A DNA stretch of 64,000 nucleotides from Sodiomyces alkalinus F11 (lineage: Eukaryota > Ascomycota > Sordariomycetes > Glomerellales > Plectosphaerellaceae), in assembly GCF_003711515.1 (NCBI RefSeq), contig NW_021167081.1, forward strand, positions 1,538,236 to 1,602,235, written 5' to 3'. A model generated the notes under the pieces. That model saw only the letters and a program-made list of their open reading frames with translations, did no database searches and had not been told where the DNA came from. The translations under genes were made by a program, and so were the position numbers. This document shows positions 1-11,147 of this stretch, piece by piece (positions within the stretch are counted from its first letter, which is position 1; every line of letters begins with the position of its first letter).

Positions 1-2470
1 CGCTATAAATAGCAGGTATATAAAGGAGGTTTAGGAATAAATAATAAATAAAGGAAGGAGTAATAGGGGGAGAGGGCATAAAGGGTACCGCGGCGAGGGG
101 AGAACCTCGCCGGATCCGGAATAACGGAATAAAGGAAAGGACGGCGGCGAGTAACCGTGGCGATAACGCACCGAGGGCGCGTGCGACCCGACACGGCACC
201 TACTAAACTAATTAGCCGACCCCCGTTAGCTATTAGCCCGGAGGTAAGATCCGGTTTTCGAATAGCGATAAAAACGGGGCCGCGGAGCGATACCGTAGCG
301 GCCACGCACGATAGAACTACTTATATAATAAGAGCGCAGGGGTTTTTATCTATTAACGGTTTCCCCTCGAGAATTAGAGAAGGACTATTACCTAGGTGGC
401 TAGCCTAGCTTAGCTAAGCGAGAACAGCATAATAAATAATAATAATAATTATTATATTCCTAGCGTTACGAACTAATACTTATAGAGCGCTTAGTCTAAA
501 ATAGCCTACTCTTAAATACTATAACTATTCTTCGTCGACTTATAGACGCGGAGGGTCGCGGGAAGGTCGGTAATATCGCTAAGCTCTTATTAGTTAATCG
601 ACTATTATAACTAGTATATATTAATAGTCGTAATTAATCGGAATAACACTATATAGTATCGGTTAGAATAACGAATAAAAAGAAAAAGATAAAATTAGCT
701 TATACTAAAGGATAGTTATATTAAAGTATCGAAGTAGCTTTAATAAGACTACGCTCTTCTCCGCTATTCTAAAGCGTAATAAATAGTTATATCCCGAATA
801 CTAGATCCTAATCTTATATAATAAAGCTTCCGATATAATATTCGTGTAAAATCCCATTATAATAACTATATCGTTAAGCTTTAAGTTAGCTTTTAAAGCA
901 CCTAAAGGTCTATTAAGAATTCCCTTAAAAAGCCGTTTACCTTTACTGATAATCGGAAAGTCGGTTATACCGGATTCGATAGATCCCTTTATAGGAATAA
1001 AGAAACCTAGAATAAGCAGGTTAATTAAGTTAATAAGGTAAGTTACGCTATAATTATTAAGAAGAGTGCTCTATAAGAGCGGGTAAAGGCCTAGTCGGAG
1101 CACGGCGTAGATCCTAAGGACCTTTTCTATAGTATAGATAAGGGTAGGATCCAGGATAATTATAATAACCTTTCTAGGATACCTATTTCCCTTATTACCG
1201 CCACTCTCCGAGCTTTCCTATCCCTTTTTCGATAGTTTTTCGCGTAAGCTCTTCCACTTTAAGAGCTTAATCTCCTTCCGTATCTTCTTACACCACTTAT
1301 TATTAATATAGGTATTAGATCTCTACTCGTATTTTCCGGTTAGAGCGTACTCTAGCTTATTATAGTGCTCTAGCTTCTAAGTGTATTCGCGTCGATAGGG
1401 GTAATTAGTACTCTTCTTCTTAGGCTTTTTTCCGCCTTTATTATTATCTAAGCGGTCTTTTAGGATCGCGTAAACGCTATAGCATATACTATCCGTGGTT
1501 AGAGCGCTTATAATAGTGTTAAACTCGCGGCCGTATATTAGAAGATCGGAAATCTTATCGCTATAAACCTCTTTTATTATTAGCTCCTAAAGCTTAGTTT
1601 CTACCTAAATAGGCGTAAACTTCTATCTAACTACTATTAGGAAGTTCCGAATAATAATAGGTCCATAAATCTCGGCTACCTTTTACTAATATACGCGTTT
1701 AATAAGGGTATTCTACTCCGTATACTATATAGCTATTTTAGTATTAGCTTAATAAGTATCTTATAGATACTTTTCGTATACTCGTTTTACCTTTTTCTTT
1801 ATATAAATACTACTTAGAGCTAAATTACTCTTAAGTTCCTTTATTATATAGCGTAATATAAAGTATCGGTTTTATTTTTCCTTATCGTAGCCGGGATATT
1901 TCTTAATAGCCTTTTCGATAGCCTATTAATAGGTAAAAGTCTTTACGGTGGTTTTAAGTAGTTAATTAGCCTTATCGAGCGCCTTAATAAGGCGACTAAG
2001 CTTTTAATTTTAAGCTATAATCTATTAGTTCTCGATTTCGGTAAGGCGTATAAGCTCCTACATTGAGGGTATAATAGTATTATCGCCCTCGCCTTAAGAA
2101 TACTATTCGCGTAGTTAATCTAGGGATTTAGGTATAATATACTTAGGGCGGTTATTTAGCTAATCCTTTTAGCTAGGATTAAGTAGTGACTAGACCTTTA
2201 TCCTTTACGTATATAACTAGATATAGAAGATCTAATCGGCCTAGTACCGCGTGGATTTAAGACGCGGGATACCGAGCGTTTTAGCTATAATCTTAAGCTT
2301 ATTCGATATAGTATCGAGTAAGGGTTTAGCGAATAAAAGCTTATTATTAGTAAAGAGAGCGTAAGAGGGCTCTATAATACTATAGAAGTATATAAAAATA
2401 AACGTAGATAATAGATTAGTAGGAAGTTACTAGTTACTATTACTACCCGGGTTTATAACTATTAAATTCA
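1..2470. mobile_element. RIP-degraded transposon relic (truncated by window start)
   Basis: This stretch is TA-rich with almost no CpA or TpG, while CpG is common. Whole 60-base lines (for example 541-600, 661-720, 721-780, 2401-2460) contain no CA and no TG. That is the footprint of repeat-induced point mutation, which turns CpA into TpA on both strands of repeated DNA. Stops are dense in all frames, so no protein survives and the element class cannot be read directly. Normal CA/TG content returns from about 2470. A purine tract at 2485-2491 followed by TGTTAATTC at 2492 could be a polypurine tract and 3' LTR start, which would make it an LTR element. That part is a guess. Confidence 0.75.
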
Positions 2471-2714
2471 CGGGAGTATACTTATAGGGAGTGTTAATTC
2501 AGGAAATATATAATTATATTATATATAAAAGAGAAAGAAAAAGGGGGCGGGTATACGTGTCCTAAATATATCTACCACCTTCTAAGCGAGGATAGTAGGG
2601 CACCTCCAACTAATAGGAGGTCACTATACCGTGGCTCACGTGATAGAATATAATAGTTACGCTAACTATATAGTAAACCGCCGCGCGAAAGATGTTTATT
2701 GTTCGGCGTGATGT

Positions 2715-2735
2715 ACGTTGGACGTTGGACGTTGT
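2715..2735. repeat. 7-bp minisatellite (ACGTTGG), 3 units
   Basis: Three head-to-tail copies of ACGTTGG, the last ending in T. It is the first of four unrelated short tandem arrays next to the RIP-degraded element. Confidence 0.85.
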
Positions 2736-2768
2736 GGATAGGACGCCGAGGCTCGTTATCGGCGATAG

Positions 2769-2804
2769 TTGAGTTGGTTGAGTTAGTTGAGTTGGTTGAG
2801 TTGG
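2769..2804. repeat. 9-bp minisatellite (TTGAGTTGG), 4 units
   Basis: Four head-to-tail units of TTGAGTTGG; unit two has A in place of the first G of the final GG. No coding function is apparent. Confidence 0.9.
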
Positions 2805-2842
2805 GCAGAGCACGGGATTGACTTGACTGTGCCACAGGGGGG

Positions 2843-2870
2843 GGCCAGCGGCCAGCGGCCAGCGGCCACG
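2843..2870. repeat. 7-bp minisatellite (GGCCAGC), 4 units
   Basis: Three perfect GGCCAGC units and a fourth ending in ACG, directly after a run of eight G residues. Confidence 0.88.
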
Positions 2871-2932
2871 GCGGCTGTGCGGAGGACGCTAACCCTGATT
2901 TGGTGTAGTGTCGCGTAGGAGAACACGTGCTG

Positions 2933-2972
2933 TGCCACGGTGCCACGGTGCCACGGTGCCACGGTGCCACAC
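2933..2972. repeat. 8-bp minisatellite (TGCCACGG), 5 units
   Basis: Four perfect TGCCACGG units and a fifth ending in AC. It is the last of the four arrays between about 2.7 and 3.0 kb. Confidence 0.92.
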
Positions 2973-3236
2973 TGGCGAACTGTTAAGAAAGCCGCCGGTC
3001 TCGTCGAGTCTCCTGTCAACTCATGAAGCCAAGGGGAGGGATGGATGGAAAGAAAAATTTCCGAAGAATTCAAGTCGACAGTCATTTATTACCCACCCGA
3101 AGAATAAAAACGAGAAAACGAGGAACATGCACTAATTAGTCCCTACCATAGCCCCGTTTGGTTACCTCCTGGGCTAACAAGTCGGCCAGGAACATACTTT
3201 ATGCCTTATGGATAGGTACCTAGTGGAAGACGGTGA

Positions 3237-3237
<1 letters not shown>

Positions 3238-3273
<36 letters not shown>
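3238..3273. repeat. (GAC)12 microsatellite
   Basis: Twelve uninterrupted GAC triplets in non-coding DNA. Confidence 0.95.
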
Positions 3274-3275
<2 letters not shown>

Positions 3276-5120
3276 AAGGCTGAAAAAGGAAGAGTCAGCC
3301 CCTGGAATGGCCTGAAAATTCGTCGACGCGGCTTTTACGCCCAACTGTCGTCGTACGTTTTTCCGAATTGATTGCGTACTCCCGTAGACTATCGTAGACT
3401 AAGGTACACTACGGGCTCCGGACCACGGAGTACCTTAATTCGATGCTTCGTTTCTTGTCCGGATGCCGTATGCCCGTCTGAGGGTATCGTTTGGAGCTAT
3501 CGTATGTCGTACGAATACTACGGAGAGGTATCCGTACACCTCGGTACTTTCTTTCCCTCTTTTCTTTCCCTTCTTTCTGAATGGTGAGTGCTGTACTCTG
3601 CTCTCTAACTGTGGGAGTGTAGTCGTAATGGTAAAGTGCCTACGGAGTACGGAGTAGGTAGGTTCCTCAGTATAAGGTACCTTAAGGTACCTTGGGTAAA
3701 ATAAAGTACAACGGCAGGTACGTTGTAGGCACCGTGACGGGTACCTTATGTTACGAAGTACTAAGTACTCTCCGAGTAGGCTGATCCACTCTTAAAGGTC
3801 CGTCGTCAACCCTCATTGGTGCGTCGTCACATAGCTGACGCGTAAAAACAGCACATGCGGAAGGGGTCGACGAGAAGGGCAGTAGGAAACTGGGGCAACT
3901 TTGGCAACTTTAGGGGGGGGGGTGGACACGCAAGTCGCCCCTCCCAGACGTCCCAATGTTCCCCAATGTCCCAATGTCCCAATGCTTCTTCGTCCTGGGC
4001 ATTTCCAGTTCTGTTCCCACGGCTCCTCTTTCTGCCTGCCTGCGACTCGCGTCTCTTTATTCTCTGCTCGGGGAATCCTTGGTTTTTAACTTGGCCGTTT
4101 TATTCCCTCCGCCCGTCAGACGCAGCTGCCAGTCGGTCTTCCATTCTCCCCGTCGGTTGTGCGAGTTGATCCTCCGAGTACACGCATTCACTTGCACAAG
4201 TCGTACACGCAACGACCACGACGATTACGATAACGACTACGATCACGACACGACGAAAGAAGACGACGAGGGCGACACCAGCACCGACACCGACGACGAC
4301 GAGGTCGACTCTCGCCATCTTTTCCTCCTCCTCCTCCCCGTCCTCCCCGTCCTCCCCGTAGCAATCCCTTCGCCCCCCCCAAAAACCGACAAGAAGACTC
4401 ACGAGATCGAACCCCTCGGAAACTCGCCCGGTTCTTGCATCCCGAACAATTGTTCTCCTCCGACACTCTACTTCCTCTCCTGTCTTCAACGAGAGGTTCA
4501 CGAGCCGTTCTGCGTACGAGATACTTTTACGCAAACCCCCTGGATGCGACGGCGACAGCGTTTACAATCATTGCGATTTTCAGAAACGCGACAACCGGCG
4601 ATTTGACGACAATAATCCTTCGTCCACTCCTTGCGCCCCATCCATACCGCTGCGCTGCCCTCCTCGGCTCTATTCAACTTCGAGCCCCATTCTCGTCACT
4701 TTTCAACTCTACCTAGACTCTCCCCCGTGGGTGGTCTAACAGTGTGTCCTGAGGGCGTGGCAATCCAAGTCAACGTGTATCATCAGTTCACGTATCGCTT
4801 ACGACGACGACTCCGTCCCATCAAAATTCAAATCCGCACAACCTCGTCGATCTTCTCCGTCTTGACCAACGAACCCCTCCCCAGTCACTCCACTTATTGG
4901 TTCAACAACCACAACCACGCGGCTGTCGTGTCTGACTCCTTTCATTTGTACTTCTCAAAGGTCCCTGGGAGAGCCGACCCTTTTATCGCTTCCTACCTCA
5001 CCTCGCTTTTCACCTCACCTCGCTTTTCGAATCACCCTTATCTCTTTCCTTTTACTTATAGTTTTCTCCTTCTTTCCGTCGTCTCAACTGTCGCCTTGAA
5101 CCCTCTGCGAAACCCTCGCC
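3274..5120 (+). other. Upstream region of the PNG1-like gene
   Basis: Non-coding. It holds several AAGGTACC and TACGGAGTA/TACGAAGTA motifs (3640-3770), imperfect ACG repeats (4205-4310) and, from about 4680, a pyrimidine-rich leader running into the ATG at 5121. Open frames here are compositional (Ser/Pro/Leu-rich or Asp-rich) and show no recognisable protein. Confidence 0.6.
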
Positions 5121-6680
5121 ATGGCTGGCCGACATATCCCGCCCGGTCAGGGCACTGTGCCGTCCCAAGAGCTCGGCGAGGAATGGGCACGCGATCTCCG
5201 CATTCAGTTCGAGTCCCTCCTCCGCGACAAGCGCATGAACGATCTGCGAGTCGCTCGCCGCCAGACCACTCCGCAACCTCACGACCGACCCAGCAGTTCA
5301 AGTCTGCGTAGTGCCGCCTCCAGTTCGGCGCCGCGTCCTTCCTCCTCGCAACAACCCTTAACACCCCCCCCGTCCTCCTCAGCCATCCGTAACCTGCCCA
5401 TGATGCCTACTCCGCCGGCACCGCATGACCGCGAGTCACAAAAGTTCAGGAGCCTCCTCATCGGCCATTCACTCACCCCGACCAAGTACGAGAATCCCGG
5501 CCTCTTGGACGAGGCCCTACAGTGCATCCCCCTGGACAGGATATACAGCGAGGCCGAAGAGGAAAGCCAGGTCATGCAGGCCGAGGCGGAAAGCATGGGA
5601 GATGGTCGGAGGGCCACCTGGGGCTACCAGGACTGTGTCATTCGTGCACTGTTAAGGTAAGTCGGCGATGCCCTGATGCTGCTGTCGTTCCAATGGCCCT
5701 ACTGCCGTCTATTCTATGCCATGGCCTGCCGCCTGCCGCCTGCCGCCTGTCACTGGGAACAATGCATTCTGACCAATCCTCCCCGTGTTAGGTGGTTCAA
5801 GCGGCAGTTCTTCACCTGGGTCAATAACCCCCCGTGTCCCGTTTGTCTATCACCCACCATTGCCCAGGGGATGACGGCCCCCACACCCGACGAGAGCGCT
5901 TGCGGTGCGCTGCGGGTCGAGCTTTACCGGTGTTCCGCGGCCTCCTGCGGCGCCTTTGAACGATTTCCCCGTTATGCCGACGTGTGGCGGCTGCTGCATA
6001 CTCGGCGAGGCCGCGTCGGTGAATGGGCCAACTGCTTCAGCATGCTCTGCCGCGCCGTCGGAGGCCGCGTTCGCTGGGTGTGGAACCTGGAGGACCACGT
6101 CTGGACCGAAGTGTACTCGGATCACCAGAAACGATGGGTGCACGTGGACGCCTGCGAAGAGGCCTGGGACAACCCGCGACTGTACACGGAAGGTTGGGGA
6201 AAGAAGATGTCGTACTGCATCGCCTTCTCCATCGATGGGGCCACCGACGTCACGCGGCGGTACGTGCGCAAGAGCGAGTCGGCCCTCGAGCGCAACCGAT
6301 GTCCCGAGGATGTGCTTCTGTACATCATACAGGAGATCAGGAACATACGCAGGGCCAACATGTCCAAGGAAGAGCGCTTTCGGCTACAGAAAGAGGATGC
6401 GCGGGAGGACGTCGAGCTGCGAAACTACGTCATTCGGTCCATCGCCCATGCCGTGACGCAGCTGCTACCGGGCACCCCTGGCATGGCCGGCGTTCCCAGC
6501 GCTCCCGGATCGCACCGGCATCCCGAGCCCAGCCAGCAGCACCGCAGGGAACCAAGCGACGACGCGAAGTTGCTGGTAGAGCAGCCGGTTCGGCAAACGG
6601 GCTCGGCCGAGTACCTAGCGGCAAGATCAAGACAATTTTCACCACCCGACCCAAACCGCCGGCGTGATCATCTGCCGTGA
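5121..6680 (+). CDS. png1: PNG1-like transglutaminase-fold protein, predicted catalytically dead
   Basis: Two exons, 5121-5656 and 5792-6680, joined across a GTAAGT...TTAG intron, give 474 aa. The start sits in a good context (GCCATGG). The protein matches cytosolic peptide:N-glycanase, which strips N-glycans from misfolded glycoproteins retrotranslocated from the ER. The zinc-binding cysteines are C194/C197 and C226/C231, the latter followed by RFPRY. The core reads [17 protein letters not shown] and WVHVDACEE. The active enzymes have Cys in GRCGEW; here it is Val254. His281 and Asp298 of the triad remain. Loss of the nucleophile is established for the Neurospora crassa orthologue, which is essential for cell polarity despite lacking activity. 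A structural or scaffolding role is therefore inferred. The N-terminal 90 residues and the C-terminal tail are low-complexity. Confidence 0.93.
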
Positions 6681-7658
6681 GTGGGACGGTCCGAGGGATT
6701 GCGACGTTTTCACTTTTATGTAACCTACGGGATTGACCCGCCAACACCAACGGCACAACAAGAAAGTATGCCATTCACTATAATTGCACTGCCAACCGAG
6801 GAGCCACCGACTCACCGATCACCCCCAGCCGCCTCTCTGATATCCATTTCGGGATGGTAACTCTCTCTGGATACGCCGGTGCATTTATAATCTATGACAC
6901 GTCTTGTGGATTTCCCCTTTGTCGGAATAGGAAACGCGATCTGGAGTTTCGCGCTCAGGGCCGACCACTTAGGGAGTAGCTCTGCGAGTATGCGGATCTG
7001 GGGGGAGGATGGAATGTAGGCGCACAATGGGAGGCAGGCTTGCCGGGCATTTTGTCACTGGGAAATGGCGCGTCGATGACGGGTGACTGATTACACGAAA
7101 AGGGAGAGGCGCTCCACTGTGCACTCCTGGCGTTCCGGCTAAGTTCTTTATTATCTTCAGTATATTTTTTGCACGTTTCTTTTCCCTCTATTTTACTCTG
7201 CATGAGCGACGAATTGGGATTCTACGTTTTTGGTCTGATGCATGGATGGACGGATGGATGGACAACGAAGGGATGATGGGGTCGGCGAGGGAGTTCGAAA
7301 TTTGTTGTTGAGACACGGGGCCGTCACGGAGGATACACATGCCGAACATCTGAAAGACTATTGCTCGGTGTCTGATACGAGGTTATGGATTGGGAGAAGG
7401 AAACCAGCATGGAAGTGAGGCTAAAGGGTTTTCTTTGGCCGGAACCTGGATAGACGAGGACTTGCCATGCTGGGCCTCGAGGGTAGATCAAAACAGCCCC
7501 CCCCCCGTGCAACCGGATTTGAGAAGAATGGCTTTCCCAGACGTCGGTTTATTCAGCTTCAGTAGCGTGCAGCGCTGCCAGCCCGGCCCTCTCCAGGTGT
7601 CTGGTTGAAAAAGACGATGAAATATTGAGTCAGTCTACTCATAGGGCGACTCGCAAGT
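6681..7658. other. Convergent intergenic region
   Basis: Lies between the 3' ends of the PNG1-like and Osm1-like genes. I see only GGATGGAC-type short repeats (7238-7262) and a nine-C run near 7498. No gene is supported. Confidence 0.6.
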
Positions 7659-9425
7659 CTACTTGGCAGCCTCAGCAGCCTCACGACCGGCCACCCGTCC
7701 AAAGACGACACATTCGAGCAGCGAAGAGCCTCCGAGCCTATTATCGCCGTGAAGCCCGCCGGTGATCTCCCCCGCCGCCCAAAGTCCGGGAACGGGGACC
7801 AGAGCACCACCCTCCTCCCCGGCCCTCCGCAAGACGCGGGCCTTGTTGTCAAAGGCGACGCCGCCCATGGTGAAATGCACCACGGGCGTCACCCTCCCGA
7901 TGCAGACCTCCTCTTCGCGGTTCGCCTCCCCCGGCATCAACCGCCAACGGCCGAAGGTGCGGCGACCGAACTCGTCGTCTCCTCGCCCGGACGCCACGGA
8001 TTCGGCGTACCGATCCACAGCCTCGATGACGGCGGGGTCGAGGTCCTTGACTTTCTTTTTCTCCACGAGGCCCTTGAAGAGGTAGAAGCTGAGGTGGGCG
8101 GCGGTGGCGTCCATGGCGCCGGGGTCCAGCAGCAGCGCCACGTCCCACTGTCTTGGGTCCCGATTACCGTTTTCTTCTTCTTCTTCGTCGTCGACGGGAG
8201 GCGGCAGGGCCATGATGGCCTCGCTGACGACGTCCCGCCTCTCCAGCTCGTTAACGAACCTCCGGCCCTGCGGCGAGAGGAGGATGCCGCCTTCGCCGCG
8301 GAGCATCTCGGCCGCGAGGATCTTGTAGGGCGAGTTTGCGTCGCGGGGGTCGACGAACCCCGTGGGGTGGACTTGCACGCTGTCCATGTCGACTAGTTCC
8401 GCGCCTACGCCCGCCATGCCGCTGCTGCTGCTGCTGCCGCTGGTGGTGGATCTACGGGTGTTGGTTAATAGCCCGTGCGGGCCGGGCCGGGCTTCGTTTG
8501 TCGAGGGCAGGCCTGCCAGGTCCGGGCGATAGCGCGCCAGCAGACCGAGCGCGTCGCCTGCGAAGCCGCCCGCGGTGAACACGACGGGGCCATAGACGTC
8601 GATCTGCTCTCCCTTTTGTTCCCGCTCTCGCGGCGGCCCGGGCGGCTTGTTCTGCCCGTTTTCGCTTTTCCGCACGTAGCGCACGCCGCGCACGTTCCCC
8701 TTGTCGTCGACGTGGAGTTGCGCGACCCGGGCCGACGTGTGAAGCGCGAAACCGGGGAATCGGACGAGTTTCTGCAGGAGGCCGGACACGATGGCGGCGC
8801 CGGGTGGGACCTTTCCCGCGCCGCGGTGGGTCCGCGCGACGGAGTGGCCTCCCAGGGCGGCGACGACGGGGAGCTCGACGTCGATCTCGTCGGCGAGCCA
8901 GTGGATGGCGGAGGCGGAGTGGGTGGCCAGCGCGTGGACGAGGGATGCGCGGTCGATGCCGCCTTCTTTCCTGGTCTGGAGCCGGGATCCGGCGGACCGG
9001 ATGGTGTCGCTGCGGAACAGGTCGGCGGAGTCGTTGGTGATGCCGCTGGCCTTTTGGAATCGCGTGCCGGCGCCGTTGATGCCGGACGAGGCCTTGATGC
9101 TGTTCCCGCCCGGTTTCGCGGCCTGTTCGAGCATCACCACGGCTGCGCCGGCTCGGAGGGCTTCGTGGGCTGCTGCGAGGCCGGCGAGGCCTGAGCCGAC
9201 TATGATCACGGGGCGGGTTGCTTCGGTTGGTGAGGTGGCCATGATGATTGTTGGTGTCGTGACTATGGACCGGAATGTGGTGGTCAGGTAGCGAAAGAAG
9301 GTCTGTCGGGCGTTGCCGTGGAGGATTGAACTGTAGGACATGTACCGTGCAATGAGGGTGGCGATGAGAGCAATTGTTAGGGTGAGCAGGAGGTGACGGA
9401 CTCTGATCCTATTGAGCATGACCAT
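7659..9425 (-). CDS. osm1: Soluble fumarate reductase, Osm1/Frd1-like flavoprotein
   Basis: Single exon of 588 aa. It reduces fumarate to succinate with reduced flavin, letting the cell reoxidise FADH2, notably during oxidative protein folding under low oxygen. The FAD Rossmann motif is VIIVGSGLAGLAA (G77, G79, G82), followed by GGNSIKASSGINGA. The substrate-site blocks GGHSVARTHR, QVHPTGFVDP, EMLRGEGGILL, TPVVHFTMGG and HGDNRLGGSSLLECVVFG match the yeast enzymes. Residues 11-29 form a hydrophobic N-terminal segment, as in Osm1, which is sorted between ER and mitochondria. The ATG at 9425 has the best context, after a TC-rich leader. A second in-frame ATG at 9242 would give a form starting just before the Rossmann fold. 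There is no cytochrome b5 or haem domain. A Ser-rich insert follows LLTNTRRS. Confidence 0.93.
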   Translation of the reverse strand: MVMLNRIRVRHLLLTLTIALIATLIARYMSYSSILHGNARQTFFRYLTTTFRSIVTTPTIIMATSPTEATRPVIIVGSGLAGLAAAHEALRAGAAVVMLEQAAKPGGNSIKASSGINGAGTRFQKASGITNDSADLFRSDTIRSAGSRLQTRKEGGIDRASLVHALATHSASAIHWLADEIDVELPVVAALGGHSVARTHRGAGKVPPGAAIVSGLLQKLVRFPGFALHTSARVAQLHVDDKGNVRGVRYVRKSENGQNKPPGPPREREQKGEQIDVYGPVVFTAGGFAGDALGLLARYRPDLAGLPSTNEARPGPHGLLTNTRRSTTSGSSSSSGMAGVGAELVDMDSVQVHPTGFVDPRDANSPYKILAAEMLRGEGGILLSPQGRRFVNELERRDVVSEAIMALPPPVDDEEEEENGNRDPRQWDVALLLDPGAMDATAAHLSFYLFKGLVEKKKVKDLDPAVIEAVDRYAESVASGRGDDEFGRRTFGRWRLMPGEANREEEVCIGRVTPVVHFTMGGVAFDNKARVLRRAGEEGGALVPVPGLWAAGEITGGLHGDNRLGGSSLLECVVFGRVAGREAAEAAK

Positions 9426-10577
9426 GGGACAGTGGATGAGCTGACGAGAGGAATAGAGAGAGAGAGAGAGGTTGAGAGTAGGAGGTTGGGAGGTTGGGAG
9501 GGGTGTTGTCAGATTGCTAAGTAGTGAGCCCGCCCACATGTGACATGATGACGCCAGGCCAATCGTCAAATTGTCAAGACAGCTTTACGGTTTAATTCCC
9601 TCCCTCCGCAGCCCATCGTATGATGTCGTCTCGGCAATGGGCAGACAGAAGAGGATGGATCATGGAATATAGTCACAGCAGTGCATTACACACCAATCGC
9701 CCTCAACCATTTCCATTCCCCCCCTCTTCGCTAAACCTACAGATCTGAGCTGGGGCCTTAAGTCGGGGCTGCCCGAGAACGAGGCCGGTGGGAGGACGGA
9801 GTCCGGTCGTCGAAAAGTGGAAAAGTGGTGATGTACGAAAAGTTGGCCAAAATACATTAATTGTTACGGAGTGGGGATACGCCTGGCTGGGTATTCCTAA
9901 TAAACTTGGAAGTACATCTATGTACCTTATGCTTTGTAAGGTACCTATGCTTAGTCAGGTGACTTGTAGATCTGTACTTTACTTTTGTACTCCTTCAGCC
10001 ACATGTCGTGTGGCTGTCACACAGGTGGAATGACCTTTCGTTCTTGGTCTTGTCTCTTCGCCCTTCTCCTTCTGCTACATGTGGCACACTTAACCACCGA
10101 CTGTGTTGTGTGCCTTCTCGTATTTGGGGTAGGCACCTGATTCCGCTCACGGAACCGGCATTGGCAGACTCCGGCCCGGGATCGGCCCCACTCTTATTCG
10201 AGTTTCTTCTCCGGTCCACCGCTACGGAACAACTGAACCCATCCGGCTCCTAGGTCCTGTACCTTATGTCGTAAAAGCGTCACCGAAGCATCGCATCGTC
10301 ATCTCATTTGGGTATGTGAGAAATATCATTCGAAACATCATATGATGCCGACAAACAATTCAAGACACGCCGAGTCTTACTCTCCGCGCCCGCTTTGATA
10401 TGCCACAACCACAAACATAAACCGCCCGATACAGCATACCGTATACAATATATACCGCCCATCGGTCCAAGTCTATCCAAGTACATCGTACGATTCGTCC
10501 CTATAATGCTAGCAAAAGGACATGATGGCTTTGAAATAACCCCTCTGCCAAGACTTCATCCAAAGAAACGACTTGCT
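9426..10577. other. Intergenic: promoter of the Osm1-like gene and 3' flank of the acetate transporter
   Basis: A TC-rich leader (about 9440-9475 on the minus strand) precedes the Osm1 start. The rest holds GGTACCTA-type motifs (about 9930-9950) and no supportable gene. Confidence 0.55.
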
Positions 10578-11116
10578 TCACATGCTGTGGCTCTTCTCCC
10601 TCCGAATCTCCCTCCCCAGCTCCGACCAAGGGAGATGGATGACCGGCACGCGGAAGAAGCTGTTGCTATCATCCTGCAGACCCGCCAGGGCGTTATACCA
10701 CGCCGCAAACGCCGCCAGCATGCCGAACGTGCCGCCGCAGATCTGCAGGGTGCGCGCAATGGACTCGCTCCCCTCGGCCAGGGCGTAGTTCTCGCAGGCG
10801 AGGAAGAGGAAGCAGAGGTCGAGGGTGAAGAAGAGGAAGAGGAAGGCCACGGTGGACCGCAGCGTGCAGAGGAGGAGCACCGTCGTGAAGATGAACCAGC
10901 CCGTCAGGAAGAACCCGATGGCCGAGTAGTGGCCGGCGTAGTCTGATGCGTAGGGCCCGTCGGGCGTGGTGATGCCCCATGCTGGGGTCAGGAGGATGCC
11001 GTAGGCGATCCAGAAGCCGCCGTAGGAGGAGAGGGCTGTGGCGCCGAAGGTGTTGCCTACTGCCATTTCCCTGGGCGAGATGTGTTAGCTAGCCTGAATG
11101 GTTACAACTTACGACA

Positions 11117-11147
<31 letters not shown>

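Noticed and set aside
2933..2972. CRISPR-like spaced repeats
   Set aside because: The units are contiguous 8-mers without spacers, and the genome is eukaryotic.
3956..4606. 216-codon open frame upstream of the PNG1-like gene
   Set aside because: Composition follows the local ACG and CTC repeats; no motif, poor start, and it lies in the gene's leader region.
8475..9194. 239-codon plus-strand open frame over the Osm1-like gene
   Set aside because: Antisense shadow; the flavoprotein motifs are on the minus strand.
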